64,000 nt of DNA from Allosediminivita sp964397775 (GCA_964397775.1 CAYNKL010000004.1:4653-68652), one strand, 5' to 3'; counted from the first letter of the stretch, positions 17,255 to 26,044 are shown. The notes: generated by a model from the letters alone, not told the origin. Translations and numbers: made by a program.

Positions 17255-18546
17255 GCGGCGCGCTCCACCGCCGCGCGGGCCTGCAGCGCGCCCGCCACCT
17301 CGACGGCGCTGGCCAGCCCGTCCTCGTGAAAGCCGTTCTTCATCCATGCCCCGCAGAACCAGGTGTTCAGCGTGCCGTTCCGCGCCGCGAGCGCCGCCTG
17401 TGCTTCGAGCGCGCCCAGATCGTAAACCGGGTGGCGCAGCGTGACCTCGTCAAAGATGGCTTCTTCGCGGATCTCGCGGGTCGAGTTCAGCGTGACGAAC
17501 AGCGGATCATCCTGCGGGATCGGCTGCAGCGAGTTCATCCAGTAGGTCAGGTCGATCTGGTTCATCACCTTGCCCGCATCCTCGGTGTAATTCCACGAGG
17601 ACCAGCAGGCCCGCCGCTTGGGCATGATGCTTTCGTCGTTGTGCAGCACGACCCGGTTGGGCTGGTAGGCTACCGCGCCCAGCGCGCGGGCTTCCTGCGG
17701 CGTCGGGTCCGTCAGCAGCCGCAGGCTGTCGTCGGAATGGGTGGCAAAGATCACCTCGTCAAAGCTCTCCCACTCGCCGCCCTCGGGCCGCACGTCCGCG
17801 CGCCCGGGCCTGCGCCGCACACCTGCCACCGGACAGCCCGTGCGCAGATCCGCGCCCATGCCGACCAGCGCCGCCGCCATGCGCCGCACGTATTCCACCG
17901 AACCACCCTGCACCGTGTACCACTGGTGTTGCCCGGTGTGGTTCAGCAGTGCGTGGTTCTCGAAAAAGCGGATCAGCGCATAGGCGGGGAAATCCATGAT
18001 CTTTTCCGCCGGAGTCGACCAGATCGCCCCCGACAGCGGCAGCAGGTAGTAGTCGCGGAACCACGCCCCCGTGCCCATCTCGTCGAGGAAATCGCCCAGG
18101 CTCTGCGAGGGATCGCGCGCCCGGTCCAGCGCATGCGCGTTGAAATACAGGATGTCCCGCAGCATCCGCAGGAAACGCGGGTTCACGGCGTTGCGCTTCT
18201 GGGCAAAGACCGCCTTCAGATCGCGCAGCCCGTATTCCAGCGCGCCCCCTCGCAGCGAGGCCGAAAAGCTCATGTCCGACTGCGCCACCGGCACGTCGAG
18301 ATCCTCGAACAGCCGCACAAGATTGGGATAGTTGGCGTAGTTGAACACGATGAAGCCCGTGTCCACTGCTTGGTCGCCGCGCTTGCCCGCCATGACTGTC
18401 CGCGCGTGCCCGCCAAGCCGCGGCTCAGCCTCGAACAGCGTGACCTGGTGATCCGCGGCAAGGCTATAGGCCGCCCCCAGTCCGGAGATGCCTCCGCCGA
18501 TCACGGCAATGCGGCGCGGCTGCGCGGGTCTGGCTTCGAATGGCAT
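17251..18546 (-). CDS. FAD/NAD-binding oxidoreductase (COG2907 type)
   Basis: 431-residue flavin amine-oxidase-like protein. Rossmann dinucleotide motif IAVIGGGISGLGAAYSL with GxGxxG at 17-22, E/D at the ribose contact (LFEAEPRLGGHARTV). C-terminal FAD contact LPxD-like GLASAVEVAGAL. Length is typical. It is the first gene of the SDR/DUF1365 unit, divergent from rpoE-chrR. In Rhodobacter sphaeroides the homologous gene belongs to the RpoE regulon of singlet-oxygen defence. A weak RpoE-like promoter is at 18582-18611. Function probably redox modification of membrane lipids. Confidence 0.88.
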   Translation of the reverse strand: MPFEARPAQPRRIAVIGGGISGLGAAYSLAADHQVTLFEAEPRLGGHARTVMAGKRGDQAVDTGFIVFNYANYPNLVRLFEDLDVPVAQSDMSFSASLRGGALEYGLRDLKAVFAQKRNAVNPRFLRMLRDILYFNAHALDRARDPSQSLGDFLDEMGTGAWFRDYYLLPLSGAIWSTPAEKIMDFPAYALIRFFENHALLNHTGQHQWYTVQGGSVEYVRRMAAALVGMGADLRTGCPVAGVRRRPGRADVRPEGGEWESFDEVIFATHSDDSLRLLTDPTPQEARALGAVAYQPNRVVLHNDESIMPKRRACWSSWNYTEDAGKVMNQIDLTYWMNSLQPIPQDDPLFVTLNSTREIREEAIFDEVTLRHPVYDLGALEAQAALAARNGTLNTWFCGAWMKNGFHEDGLASAVEVAGALQARAAVERAA

Positions 18547-18581
18547 TCGCTCGGGGCCTCCGGTCTTGCGATCGTTTTGAA

Positions 18582-18611
18582 TTGGTACGGGCGGTTCGCC
18601 CTATCGGATGA
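18582..18611 (-). promoter_or_regulatory. Candidate RpoE promoter of the divergent operon
   Basis: Minus strand TCATCC (18611-18606), 18-base spacer, TACCAA (18587-18582). It is one mismatch from the -35 TGATCC but weak at -10. Its spacing equals that of the strong site at 18675. It lies 36-65 bases upstream of the FAD-oxidoreductase start. Confidence 0.35.
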
Positions 18612-18674
18612 CTCGCGGCGCGAAAAACCCGCCCACCCCACGGAATCCTGATTGGTATCTGGCGTCGAAAAATT

Positions 18675-18704
18675 TGATCCAAGGGGCCGGGACCCGCGTA
18701 AGCG
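18675..18704 (+). promoter_or_regulatory. RpoE-type promoter of rpoE-chrR
   Basis: TGATCC (18675-18680), 18-base spacer, TAAGCG (18699-18704), matching the alphaproteobacterial group-IV RpoE consensus (TGATCC-N18-TAAGN). This implies autoregulation. The 118-base interval to the chosen rpoE start would be a leader. Confidence 0.75.
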
Positions 18705-18822
18705 TTACATGTTTGGTCAAACCGAGTCCCTCGAGATCCTTCAACCAGGCGCCGTTGAACCGGCGCCGCAGACCTGCGATGTCAGGATGAAACGGGCCGC
18801 GGGAGCCAGGCAATTGGGTGTG

Positions 18823-19374
18823 ATGCCCCGTCAGGAAAAGCCAGATTGGGTCGCCGAGATGCGCCGCATCCGCGATCACGCGGACGAGGATGCCTTCGTC
18901 GTGCTCTTCGACCACTTCGCGCCCCGCGTGAAGTCCTTTCTCATGCGCTCGGGCGCCGACGCCACCATGGCCGAGGAATGCGCGCAAGAGGTCATGGTCA
19001 CCGTCTGGCGCAAGGCCGCGGTCTTCGACCCGTCGCGCGCCTCCGTGGCGACATGGATTTTCACCATCGCCCGCAACAAGAAGATCGACGCCCTGCGCAA
19101 GCAGCGCCGCCCCGAACCCGAGGACCTGCCCTGGGGCCCCGAGTCCGAACCCGATCAGGCCGAGGTCGTCGAACTGCAACAGGAAAGCGCGTATCTCGGA
19201 CAGGCCATCGCGGACCTTCCCGAAAAGCAGCGCGACCTCATCGAAAAGGCCTTCTACGGCGAGCTGACCCACAGCGAGATCGCCGCCGAAACAGGCCTGC
19301 CACTGGGAACGATCAAGTCGAGAATCCGGCTGGCGCTGGACCGCCTGCGTCACGCCATGGAGCGGAAGCAATGA
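18823..19374 (+). CDS. rpoE: RpoE-type ECF sigma factor (ChrR-associated)
   Basis: 183-residue sigma factor of the group that pairs with ChrR. Sigma-2 spans about 15-90 (LFDHFAPRVKSFLM, EECAQEVMVTVWRKA, WIFTIARNKKIDALRKQRR), and sigma-4 is near 130-180 (LTHSEIAAETGLPLGTIKSR). It directs transcription in response to singlet oxygen. The start at 18823 (MPRQEKPDWVAEMR) is chosen because it fits family N-termini; upstream Mets at 18709 and 18787 are possible, but 18709 sits at the predicted transcription start. The stop overlaps chrR by 4 bases (ATGA), so they are co-translated. Confidence 0.9.
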   Translation: MPRQEKPDWVAEMRRIRDHADEDAFVVLFDHFAPRVKSFLMRSGADATMAEECAQEVMVTVWRKAAVFDPSRASVATWIFTIARNKKIDALRKQRRPEPEDLPWGPESEPDQAEVVELQQESAYLGQAIADLPEKQRDLIEKAFYGELTHSEIAAETGLPLGTIKSRIRLALDRLRHAMERKQ

Positions 19375-20015
19375 GAACGATAAAACATCACCTGACCGAG
19401 GAGCTTATCCTGGGATACGCCGCCGGGACCCTGCCCGAGGCGGTTAACCTTGCCGTCGCCACGCATGTGTCGCTCTGCGACGAATGCCGCGCCGCCGTCG
19501 AAGCACACGAGGCGGTGGGCGGCTCCGTCATCGAACGTTGCGGGACCGAGGACATGTCCACAGGCGCGCGCGCCAGCGCGCTCGCCGCGATCCGGGGTGC
19601 CGCGCCAGAGGTGCCTTCCGCGCCGACACCCGACGCCGTTCTGCCCGCGCCGATTCTGTCCTACGTCGGCAAGGGCCTCTCGGACGTGAAATGGCGCCCG
19701 GTCGGCATGGGCGTGAAGCAGGCGATCCTGCCCACCTCCTCCGGGGCGACGGCCCGTCTGCTTTACATCCCCGCTGGTGTCGCCATGCCCGACCATAGCC
19801 ACAACGGCATGGAACTCACGCTGGTGCTCAAGGGCGCCTTCGAGGACGAGGACGGCCGCTTCGCCCGTGGCGACATCGAGATTGCCGACGACGCCGTGCA
19901 GCACACGCCCGTCGCCGACATCTCCGAGGACTGCATCTGCCTCGCCGTGACCGACGCGCCGCTGCGCTTCAAGGGTCTGCTGCCGCGCCTCGCGCAGCCC
20001 TTCCTCAAGATCTGA
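19371..20015 (+). CDS. chrR: ChrR-type zinc anti-sigma factor
   Basis: 214-residue ChrR homologue. The N-terminal zinc anti-sigma domain has H6, H32, C36 and C39 (THVSLCDEC), the ligands known for ChrR. The C-terminal cupin has H142, H144, E148 and H178, and a CIC pair at 188/190, with the typical PDHSHNGMELTLVLKG strand. It binds and inhibits RpoE in the cytoplasm until singlet oxygen releases it. It is translationally coupled to rpoE and full length. The linker between the two domains is Ala/Pro-rich (about 70-95). Confidence 0.95.
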   Translation: MRTIKHHLTEELILGYAAGTLPEAVNLAVATHVSLCDECRAAVEAHEAVGGSVIERCGTEDMSTGARASALAAIRGAAPEVPSAPTPDAVLPAPILSYVGKGLSDVKWRPVGMGVKQAILPTSSGATARLLYIPAGVAMPDHSHNGMELTLVLKGAFEDEDGRFARGDIEIADDAVQHTPVADISEDCICLAVTDAPLRFKGLLPRLAQPFLKI

Positions 20016-20052
20016 GGGGAAACCGGGCGGCCCGCGCCGCCCGGCCCCGCAA

Positions 20053-21492
20053 TCAGTCTTCGCCCCAGCCCGAGACGGCCTTGACCTCGACGAAGTCGTG
20101 GATGCCCCAGGACCCGGCCTCGCGCCCGTTGCCCGACATCTTCATGCCGCCGAAGGGCGAGCCCTTGCCGCGCGACTCTCCGTTCATCTCGATCATGCCG
20201 GCGCGCAGCTGCCGCGCCATGCGCTGGCGCCGCTTGTCGTCGCCGCTCTGGACGTAGTTCGTGAGGCCATAGGGCGTGTCATTGGCGATGCGCACCGCCT
20301 CGTCCTCGCCCTCGAACTTCAGGATCGTCATGACCGGGCCGAAGATTTCCTCCTGCGCGATGGTCATGTCGTTGGTCACGTCGGCAAAGACCGTGGGCCG
20401 CACGTAGAACCCCTTGTTGAAGCCCTCGGGCCGCCCTGTGCCGCCGGCGACAAGCCGCGCGCCCTCGTCGATCCCGGCCTGGATCAGCCCCTGGATCTTC
20501 TCCCACTGGGTTGCGTTCACCACGGGCCCGATGTGCTTGCCCTCCTTGTCCGAGGGGCCGACCTTGATGCTCTTGGCCACGCTTGCGGCCTTTTCCACCG
20601 CCGCGTCATAGACCGATCCCTCGACCAGCATCCGCGAGGGCGCGTTGCAGCTCTGGCCGGTGTTGCTCATCATGCTGCGCACGCCGCGCTCCACCGCCGC
20701 ATCGTCGGCATCGGCGAACACGAGGTTCGCGCCCTTGCCGCCCAGTTCAAGATGCACGCGCTTCAGCGTCTCGGCCGCGGCCTTGGAGATCAGCTTGCCC
20801 GCGCGGGTCGAGCCGGTGAAGCTCACCATGTCCACGTCCGGATGCTCCGAAAGCTGGCTGCCCACGCCCGCGCCGTCACCGTTGACGAGGTTGAAGACCC
20901 CCTTCGGCACACCGGCGTCATGCATGATCTCGGCAAAGATCATCGCGTTCAGCGGGCTTTCCTCGGAGGGCTTCAGCACCATCGTGTTGCCCGCCACCAT
21001 GGCCGCGCCGACCTTGAGCGTGACCTGGTTCATTGGCCAGTTCCACGGCGTGATCAGCGCGCAGACGCCCACCGCCTCGTGGATGATACGATCGTTGGGC
21101 GCGTGATCGCCCAGCGGCGCCTCCCAGGGAAAGGCCTTCGCCGCCTCGATGTAATCGGTCAGATGCGCGATCCCCGCGCCGACCTGGTTGCGCCGCGCAA
21201 GGTCGATGGGCGCGCCCATCTCCAGCGACATGGCCTGCGCCAGATCCTCGGCCCGGGTCTTGTAGACCTCGAGCACCTTTTCCAGCAGCGCGATGCGGTC
21301 GGCGACGGGCGTGGCCATCCAGCCCGGAAGCGCCGCCTTGGCAGCGGCCACGGCCGCGTCGGTATCGGCCTGCCCGCCCAGCGAAATCAGCGTGCAGGGC
21401 TCTTCGGTGGCGGGCGCGATCACCTCGTGGGCACGCCCGTCCAGCGGCGCCCCCCAGGCGCCGTCGATGTAGAAATCGGTTTTCTCGATCAT
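20053..21492 (-). CDS. NAD(P)-dependent aldehyde dehydrogenase
   Basis: 479-residue ALDH superfamily enzyme. Active-site E249 in ELGGKGANLVF and C282 in TGQSCNAPSRM; N151 in PWNWPMNQ. Full length. The substrate cannot be deduced; the QVGAGIAHLTDYI block near 103-115 and SMEMG-like SLEMGAPID resemble phenylacetaldehyde/betaine-type groups. The start MIEKTDFYIDGAW at 21492 is the family norm; the frame is open upstream with no ribosome-binding site. It is convergent with chrR (37 bases apart). Confidence 0.93.
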   Translation of the reverse strand: MIEKTDFYIDGAWGAPLDGRAHEVIAPATEEPCTLISLGGQADTDAAVAAAKAALPGWMATPVADRIALLEKVLEVYKTRAEDLAQAMSLEMGAPIDLARRNQVGAGIAHLTDYIEAAKAFPWEAPLGDHAPNDRIIHEAVGVCALITPWNWPMNQVTLKVGAAMVAGNTMVLKPSEESPLNAMIFAEIMHDAGVPKGVFNLVNGDGAGVGSQLSEHPDVDMVSFTGSTRAGKLISKAAAETLKRVHLELGGKGANLVFADADDAAVERGVRSMMSNTGQSCNAPSRMLVEGSVYDAAVEKAASVAKSIKVGPSDKEGKHIGPVVNATQWEKIQGLIQAGIDEGARLVAGGTGRPEGFNKGFYVRPTVFADVTNDMTIAQEEIFGPVMTILKFEGEDEAVRIANDTPYGLTNYVQSGDDKRRQRMARQLRAGMIEMNGESRGKGSPFGGMKMSGNGREAGSWGIHDFVEVKAVSGWGED

Positions 21493-21636
21493 GTTCAGCC
21501 TCTTGACTGGCGGGCCCGCCGGTTGCAGCCCCCCTCTTCCGTCATGCGACACCCTGTCCTTGCGATCCGAGGGATGCAACCTCCGTCCGGGCGTCATAGA
21601 TTAACCCCCAGAGCCACCACCATGAAGGAGGACATC

Positions 21637-22290
21637 ATGGCACTGCGCATCAACGACGAGATCCCGAACCTCACCGTCGAAACGGACCTCGGCACCTACA
21701 AGCTGCACGACTGGATCGGCGACAGCTGGGCGATCCTCTTCAGCCACCCCAAGGACTTCACCCCCGTCTGCACCACCGAATTCGGTGCCGTGGCGCAACT
21801 GTCCGACGAATGGGACAAGCGTGGCACCAAGGTCATGGGCATCTCCGTGGACGGCGTCGAGGACCACAAGAAGTGGAAATCCGACATCGAAAAGGTCGGC
21901 GGCACCGCGCCCACCTTCCCCATCGTCGCCGATGACGGGCTGGAACTGTCCAAGGCGCTCGACATGCTGCCGGCCGAGGCCTACCTGCCCGACGGCCGCA
22001 CCCCCGCCGACAGCGCCACCGTGCGTGTCGTCTTCATCATCGGCCCCGACAAGAAGCTCAAGCTGTCGATGACCTACCCGATGACCGTCGGCCGCAACTT
22101 CGCCGAGGTGCTGCGCGCCCTCGACGCGCTGCAGACCAGCACAAAGGAAGGCGTCGCCACCCCCGCCAACTGGGCCGTGGGCCAGGACGTCATCGTGCCC
22201 ACCTCGGTCTCGGACGAAGACGCCATCGCCAAGTACGGCAAGATCGACACCGTGCTGCCCTACCTGCGCAAGGCCAAGCTGCCGAGCTGA
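21637..22290 (+). CDS. 1-Cys peroxiredoxin
   Basis: 217-residue Prx6-type peroxiredoxin reducing H2O2 and organic hydroperoxides. The peroxidatic Cys45 is in PKDFTPVCTTEFG; no second cysteine exists in the protein, so recycling needs an external thiol. The C-terminal extension (AKYGKIDTVLPYLRK) is typical of Prx6. Ribosome-binding site AAGGAGG lies 6 bases before ATG 21637, an unusually strong signal. It is monocistronic and convergent with the porin-like gene, sharing the hairpin at 22302-22327. Confidence 0.95.
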   Translation: MALRINDEIPNLTVETDLGTYKLHDWIGDSWAILFSHPKDFTPVCTTEFGAVAQLSDEWDKRGTKVMGISVDGVEDHKKWKSDIEKVGGTAPTFPIVADDGLELSKALDMLPAEAYLPDGRTPADSATVRVVFIIGPDKKLKLSMTYPMTVGRNFAEVLRALDALQTSTKEGVATPANWAVGQDVIVPTSVSDEDAIAKYGKIDTVLPYLRKAKLPS

Positions 22291-22301
22291 GCACAAACGA
22301 A

Positions 22302-22327
22302 AATGGCGCCGGAGACCCGGCGCCATT
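22302..22327. terminator. Bidirectional hairpin after peroxiredoxin
   Basis: AATGGCGCCGG, loop AGAC, CCGGCGCCATT: an 11-base perfect stem between convergent genes. No U-tract, so strength is uncertain. A near copy is at 23401-23426. Confidence 0.6.
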
Positions 22328-22351
22328 CCCCTGTCCGCAAGACGGACAGGA

Positions 22352-23002
22352 TCAGAAAAGGAAGGTCATGCTGACGCCCACGTAGGGGTAGGCGCCAATT
22401 CCGTAGTCGTCCTCGAAGCTCTCTTCTTGCTCCTGAAGATCTGCTTCAGAAATCGTCACCGAGCCACCCGTCTGCTCAAAGCTCGCGTCGACTCCCCCAA
22501 TGAAAAGGGCACCGACTTCGCCTGCGAGCTGCCAGCCGCCCACCATGCCGGTGTAGCCCACCGCCAGCAGTGGCGCGACATCACGTTCGAAGACCATGTC
22601 CCCGCCAACGCTCACGTTGGTATAGGTCATGTCACCGACGCGGATGGTTTCCGCTCCCGAGGCGCTGGCATCGAAGCCAAACGACATGTTGGACTTGAAC
22701 AGACCGCCCGTAAGGCGCAGTCCGCCGAAATCGGGGTAGTAGTCCGCAACAACTCCGAAACCGCCGGTCTCGTACTCGTAATCGTACTTTGTGTCGTCTT
22801 CGGTGACGCTGTCCTCGCCCTTGATTCTGACCACGCCGATCCCGCGGAGCGATAGCTGCGGCGTGAATTCATAGCTGCCCTCGATCGTCGGGCCGAGGGT
22901 TGTTGCCCCCACTCCGATCGAGAACGGCTGCTCCTGCGCGCCAGCGATGGTTCCACAGGCGACGAAGGCGGAGAGGGTGATGGCAAGTGCAAAGTGACGC
23001 AT
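22352..23002 (-). CDS. Outer-membrane beta-barrel protein, paralog 1
   Basis: 216-residue exported protein. Signal peptide MRHFALAITLSAFVACGTIAGA, then amphipathic beta strands (FSIGVGATTLGPTIEGSYEF, SLRGIGVVRI, GGFGVVADYYP, GGLRLTGGLF) and a C-terminal aromatic end YVGVSMTFLF, the usual barrel-assembly signal. It is 65-70 percent identical by eye to the gene at 23450-24103, and both have the same AATGGCGCC hairpin downstream, so gene and terminator were duplicated together. OmpW-like in style; the transported substrate is unknown. Confidence 0.75.
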   Translation of the reverse strand: MRHFALAITLSAFVACGTIAGAQEQPFSIGVGATTLGPTIEGSYEFTPQLSLRGIGVVRIKGEDSVTEDDTKYDYEYETGGFGVVADYYPDFGGLRLTGGLFKSNMSFGFDASASGAETIRVGDMTYTNVSVGGDMVFERDVAPLLAVGYTGMVGGWQLAGEVGALFIGGVDASFEQTGGSVTISEADLQEQEESFEDDYGIGAYPYVGVSMTFLF

Positions 23003-23449
23003 GGTTTTTCCTGAACACGGGGGTCAGGTTCTTATCCACGCGGAGCGGTTAAGCCCTTATTACCAAAGGCACTTCGAGGGTGACAAAATCTCTAGGCGGC
23101 GCTCGATCCATCTCGCGGTCACACTGCAGTCGCAGCGAGACGAAAGCTGCCTTCCCATCTCCAAACCCAGCACAGCCGGCGCAGTTGGATTTCATCGCCG
23201 CCCAACAACCTTTTCGATGCACTGAGGACGAGCAACGAGGAAGCCACGCCCACCCCCTACAATTCCCGCAGTCCAGAACGTGATTGTTCCCTCTCTGGTC
23301 TCGGCGCATGCCGCCATGGACAGGAACGGCAAGATCAACATCGTGTTGCGTTTCCTGCGCAGGTCACGTTGTCGGGCTGCGCCGCGACCCGTGCAAGAAA
23401 AATGGCGCCGGGACTCCGGCGCCATTCACGTGGCGGATATCCGGCAGGA
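23003..23449. other. Spacer between the duplicated outer-membrane genes
   Basis: About 450 bases. It holds the upstream region of the 23002 start, no supportable gene in the middle, and a terminator-like hairpin at 23401-23426 belonging to the upstream paralog. Its sequence is not itself obviously duplicated. Confidence 0.5.
23401..23426 (-). terminator. Hairpin after outer-membrane paralog 2
   Basis: AATGGCGCCGG, loop GACT, CCGGCGCCATT, 24 bases after the stop at 23450. Stem identical to the hairpin at 22302-22327; only the loop differs. On the minus strand ATTTTTC follows, a short U-tract. Confidence 0.7.
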
Positions 23450-24103
23450 TCAGAAACGGTAGGTCATGCTGATCCCCACGTAAGGGTAGGCGTTGATGCC
23501 GTAATCGTCCTCAAGCTTGTCTTCCTCGTCCTCGAGGTCGGACTCGGAAATTGGAAGCGCGCCACCGGTCTGCTCGAGGCTCGCATCGACCCCCTGCACG
23601 AAGAGCGCACCGACTTCACCCGACAGCTGCCATCCGCCGACCATACCGGAATAGCCGACGGCCAGCATCGGCGCGAACTCGCGCTCGAATTCCATGTCGC
23701 CGCCGACGCTGACATTGGCGTAGGTCGTGTTGCCGATCCGGATCGTATCGGCGCCCGAGGCGCTCGCGTCGAGATCAAGGCCCATGTTGGACTTGAACAG
23801 GCCACCCGTCAGGCGCAGGCCGCCGACGCCCGGATAGTAGTCCGCCACGACACCGAAACCGCCGGTCTCGTATTCATAATCATAGTCGGTCCCGTCCTCG
23901 GTCTCGGTTCCGTCGCCTTCGACGGGCACGGCAATGATCCCGCGGAATGCAAGCTGGGGCGTCGCCTGGTAGCTACCCTCGACGGTCGGACCGAGCGTCG
24001 TCAGCCCGAGCCCCACTGAGTAGGGAGATTGATCCTGAGCCAGAGCTGCGCTGCCGCTGGCGGATAGAACGGCGAAGGCCGTAACAAGGTGGAACTGTCG
24101 CAT
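23450..24103 (-). CDS. Outer-membrane beta-barrel protein, paralog 2
   Basis: 217-residue paralog of the 22352-23002 product. Signal peptide MRQFHLVTAFAVLSASGSAALA, acidic loop EGDGTETEDGTDYDYEYE, conserved GGFGVVADYYPGVGGLRLTG, and final YVGISMTYRF. Sequence is collinear with paralog 1 throughout, with differences concentrated in acidic surface loops. It is read in the same direction as paralog 1 with a terminator between, so each is separately expressed. An OmpW-like barrel is suggested; the function is unknown. Confidence 0.75.
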   Translation of the reverse strand: MRQFHLVTAFAVLSASGSAALAQDQSPYSVGLGLTTLGPTVEGSYQATPQLAFRGIIAVPVEGDGTETEDGTDYDYEYETGGFGVVADYYPGVGGLRLTGGLFKSNMGLDLDASASGADTIRIGNTTYANVSVGGDMEFEREFAPMLAVGYSGMVGGWQLSGEVGALFVQGVDASLEQTGGALPISESDLEDEEDKLEDDYGINAYPYVGISMTYRF

Positions 24104-24238
24104 GGAGACTCCTGAACGCTGAGTGTCCGATCACTACCTCCACACACAACCGTGAATTGCACGCCAGGGCGGACACTTATCGCATCGTAAAGCCGCGCTG
24201 TTGCGCCGCCGATACGTCGCAGGACACTCCCCGCCCGC

Positions 24239-24745
24239 TCACCGGGCGCAGAGCTGCCGCACGCGCTCCAGGGCCGGTCCCAGCCGCCGCAACGGGACCT
24301 CGTAGCCGCGCTGGTCGTCCATGACGAGCAGCGCCTGCCCACGGTTCTGCGAGGCCTCTTGCAACAGAGGCAGGGCCACCGCCACGTCCGTCTCCGACAG
24401 CCAGGCGTATTTCCCGTCGAAGTCGAAGGCGAACCGCTCGCCCGCCACCTGCAACGACAGCGCGAGGTCCTCGCGGAAACTGCCGTCCACCGCGACCGAT
24501 ATCTCGGGCAGCGGACGCCCCGCGAATGTCGAGAGGTGCAGCGACACCGGATCGCCCGCGTCCTCGCCCGCCCTCTCGCCCATGCGTGCGAAGATCCAGC
24601 AGACCTCGGGGGCCGAGCGGTCGGGATGCACGTTCAGCCGCCAGGGTCCCTCGCGACCGGCGCTGTCGGCCAGCGCGGGGGCCCCTGCCCCGACCAGCGC
24701 CGGGATGAGGGCAATCCGAATCGCTTTTTTCAGAACCCTGGGCAT
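24239..24745 (-). CDS. Secreted protein of unknown function
   Basis: 168-residue exported protein. Signal peptide MPRVLKKAIRIALIPALVGAGAPALA with cleavage after ALA. The mature part (WRLNVHPDRSAPEVCWIFAR, then LSTFAGRPLPEISVAVDG, FDFDGKYAWLSE) resembles the IalB/invasion-associated layout only loosely; two cysteines (in EVCWIF and the final QLCAR) could form a disulfide. Nothing catalytic is seen. The start at 24745 begins the signal peptide; the longer frame upstream runs antisense over the next gene and is not credible. Confidence 0.6.
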   Translation of the reverse strand: MPRVLKKAIRIALIPALVGAGAPALADSAGREGPWRLNVHPDRSAPEVCWIFARMGERAGEDAGDPVSLHLSTFAGRPLPEISVAVDGSFREDLALSLQVAGERFAFDFDGKYAWLSETDVAVALPLLQEASQNRGQALLVMDDQRGYEVPLRRLGPALERVRQLCAR

Positions 24746-24878
24746 GGGTTCAGAAATTCGCGAAAAGATGGGGCGGTGGCAAGGCTGTGCGGCCGGTCGC
24801 GGTGTCACGCCCGCATGCCCGCACTTGCCCATCGGCGCCGGGCCTGCCAATCGGAACCGGATGCAAGCGGAGGACAGA

Positions 24879-25916
24879 ATGCGCGACCCGTTCGAACTCG
24901 GGGGACAGACGGTGGCTCCCGGCACCCGCAAAACCATCGACCTGCCTGTCTCGGTCCTGTCGGACCACACGCCCGTGACCCTTTCGGCCCACGTGATCCA
25001 CGGCCGCAGGCCCGGCCCGGTGATGTTCGTCTCGGCCGCCATCCACGGCGACGAGGTCGTCGGCGTCGAGATCGTCCGCCGCCTGCTACGCGCGACGCCA
25101 CTGCAACGCCTGTCCGGTACGCTCATCGCCGTGCCCATAGTGAATGCCTTTGGCTTCCTCAACCAGTCGCGCTACCTGCCCGACCGCCGCGACCTCAACC
25201 GCTGCTTCCCGGGCTACGACACCGGCTCTCTGGCCGCGCGGCTGGCCGACCTGTTCATGGAGCAGGTGGTGCGCCGCTGTGACGTGGGCATCGACCTGCA
25301 TTCCGCCGCCGTGGGCCGCACCAACCTGCCGCAGATCCGCCTGACGCCCGGAGACGACCGCCTGCGCGAGCTCGGCGCCGCCTTCGGCGCGCCGGTCACC
25401 CTGACCTCCAAGACCCGCGAGGGCTCGCTCCGGCTCGAGGCCGACAAGGCCGGCGTCGACGTCCTGCTCTACGAGGCGGGCGAAGGCCTGCGCTTCGACG
25501 AATTCGCCGTGCGGGCGGGTGTTTCGGGCAGCCTGCGGGTCATGGTCAAGCTCGGCATGATCGCCGGACGCGGCGTGCCCAAGACCCGCATGCAGTCGGT
25601 CATCTGCGAGCGATCGACATGGCTCCGCGCCCCGTCCGGCGGCCTTCTGCGCACGCTCAAGGCCAGCGGCGACTGGGTCGAGGAAGGCACCGTGCTCGGC
25701 GTCGTCTCGGACCCCTTCGGCGAGCACGAGGAAGAGATCACCGCCGAGGATGCCGGCATCGTCATCGGTCGCACCAACCTGCCCGTGGTGAACGAGGGCG
25801 ACGCGCTCTTCCACGTGGCCATCCCCAAGGCCCCCAAGCAGGCCGAGGCCGCCGCCGAGACCTTCGACGACCATCTCGAGGCGGCGCCGCTCTTCGACGA
25901 GGACGAGATCATCTGA
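24879..25916 (+). CDS. Succinylglutamate desuccinylase/aspartoacylase family protein
   Basis: 345-residue M14-like zinc amidohydrolase (AstE/AspA family). Zinc ligands H56 and E59 in AAIHGDEVVGVE and H141 in GIDLHSAAVGR; R/N contacts in RDLNRCFPG. The C-terminal part has a biotinyl/lipoyl-like barrel (GGLLRTLKASGDWVEEGTVL to EDAGIVIGR), usual in the bacterial subgroup. Start 24879 is chosen because GGAGG ends 6 bases upstream; longer in-frame starts run over the divergent gene. Likely deacylates N-acyl amino acids. The acidic tail is free of known motifs. Confidence 0.88.
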   Translation: MRDPFELGGQTVAPGTRKTIDLPVSVLSDHTPVTLSAHVIHGRRPGPVMFVSAAIHGDEVVGVEIVRRLLRATPLQRLSGTLIAVPIVNAFGFLNQSRYLPDRRDLNRCFPGYDTGSLAARLADLFMEQVVRRCDVGIDLHSAAVGRTNLPQIRLTPGDDRLRELGAAFGAPVTLTSKTREGSLRLEADKAGVDVLLYEAGEGLRFDEFAVRAGVSGSLRVMVKLGMIAGRGVPKTRMQSVICERSTWLRAPSGGLLRTLKASGDWVEEGTVLGVVSDPFGEHEEEITAEDAGIVIGRTNLPVVNEGDALFHVAIPKAPKQAEAAAETFDDHLEAAPLFDEDEII

Positions 25917-26044
25917 GGGATACGCCCACCGAGGGCCGTACTCCCGGCCCGGAACAAAGGGGCGTCAGCCCCGCCGGGCCAGCGCCGGACAGTCCCCGCG
26001 GTCTGGGGCGGGCCCGGCGCACCACTCGTGAATCCAAGAACGAA

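Noticed and set aside
18709..18822. Longer rpoE start at ATG 18709
   Set aside because: It coincides with the predicted transcription start and would add about 38 atypical residues; the 18823 start fits family N-termini better.
22352..24103. Porin trimer family assignment
   Set aside because: At about 216 residues the proteins are too small for general porins, so only a small outer-membrane barrel is claimed.
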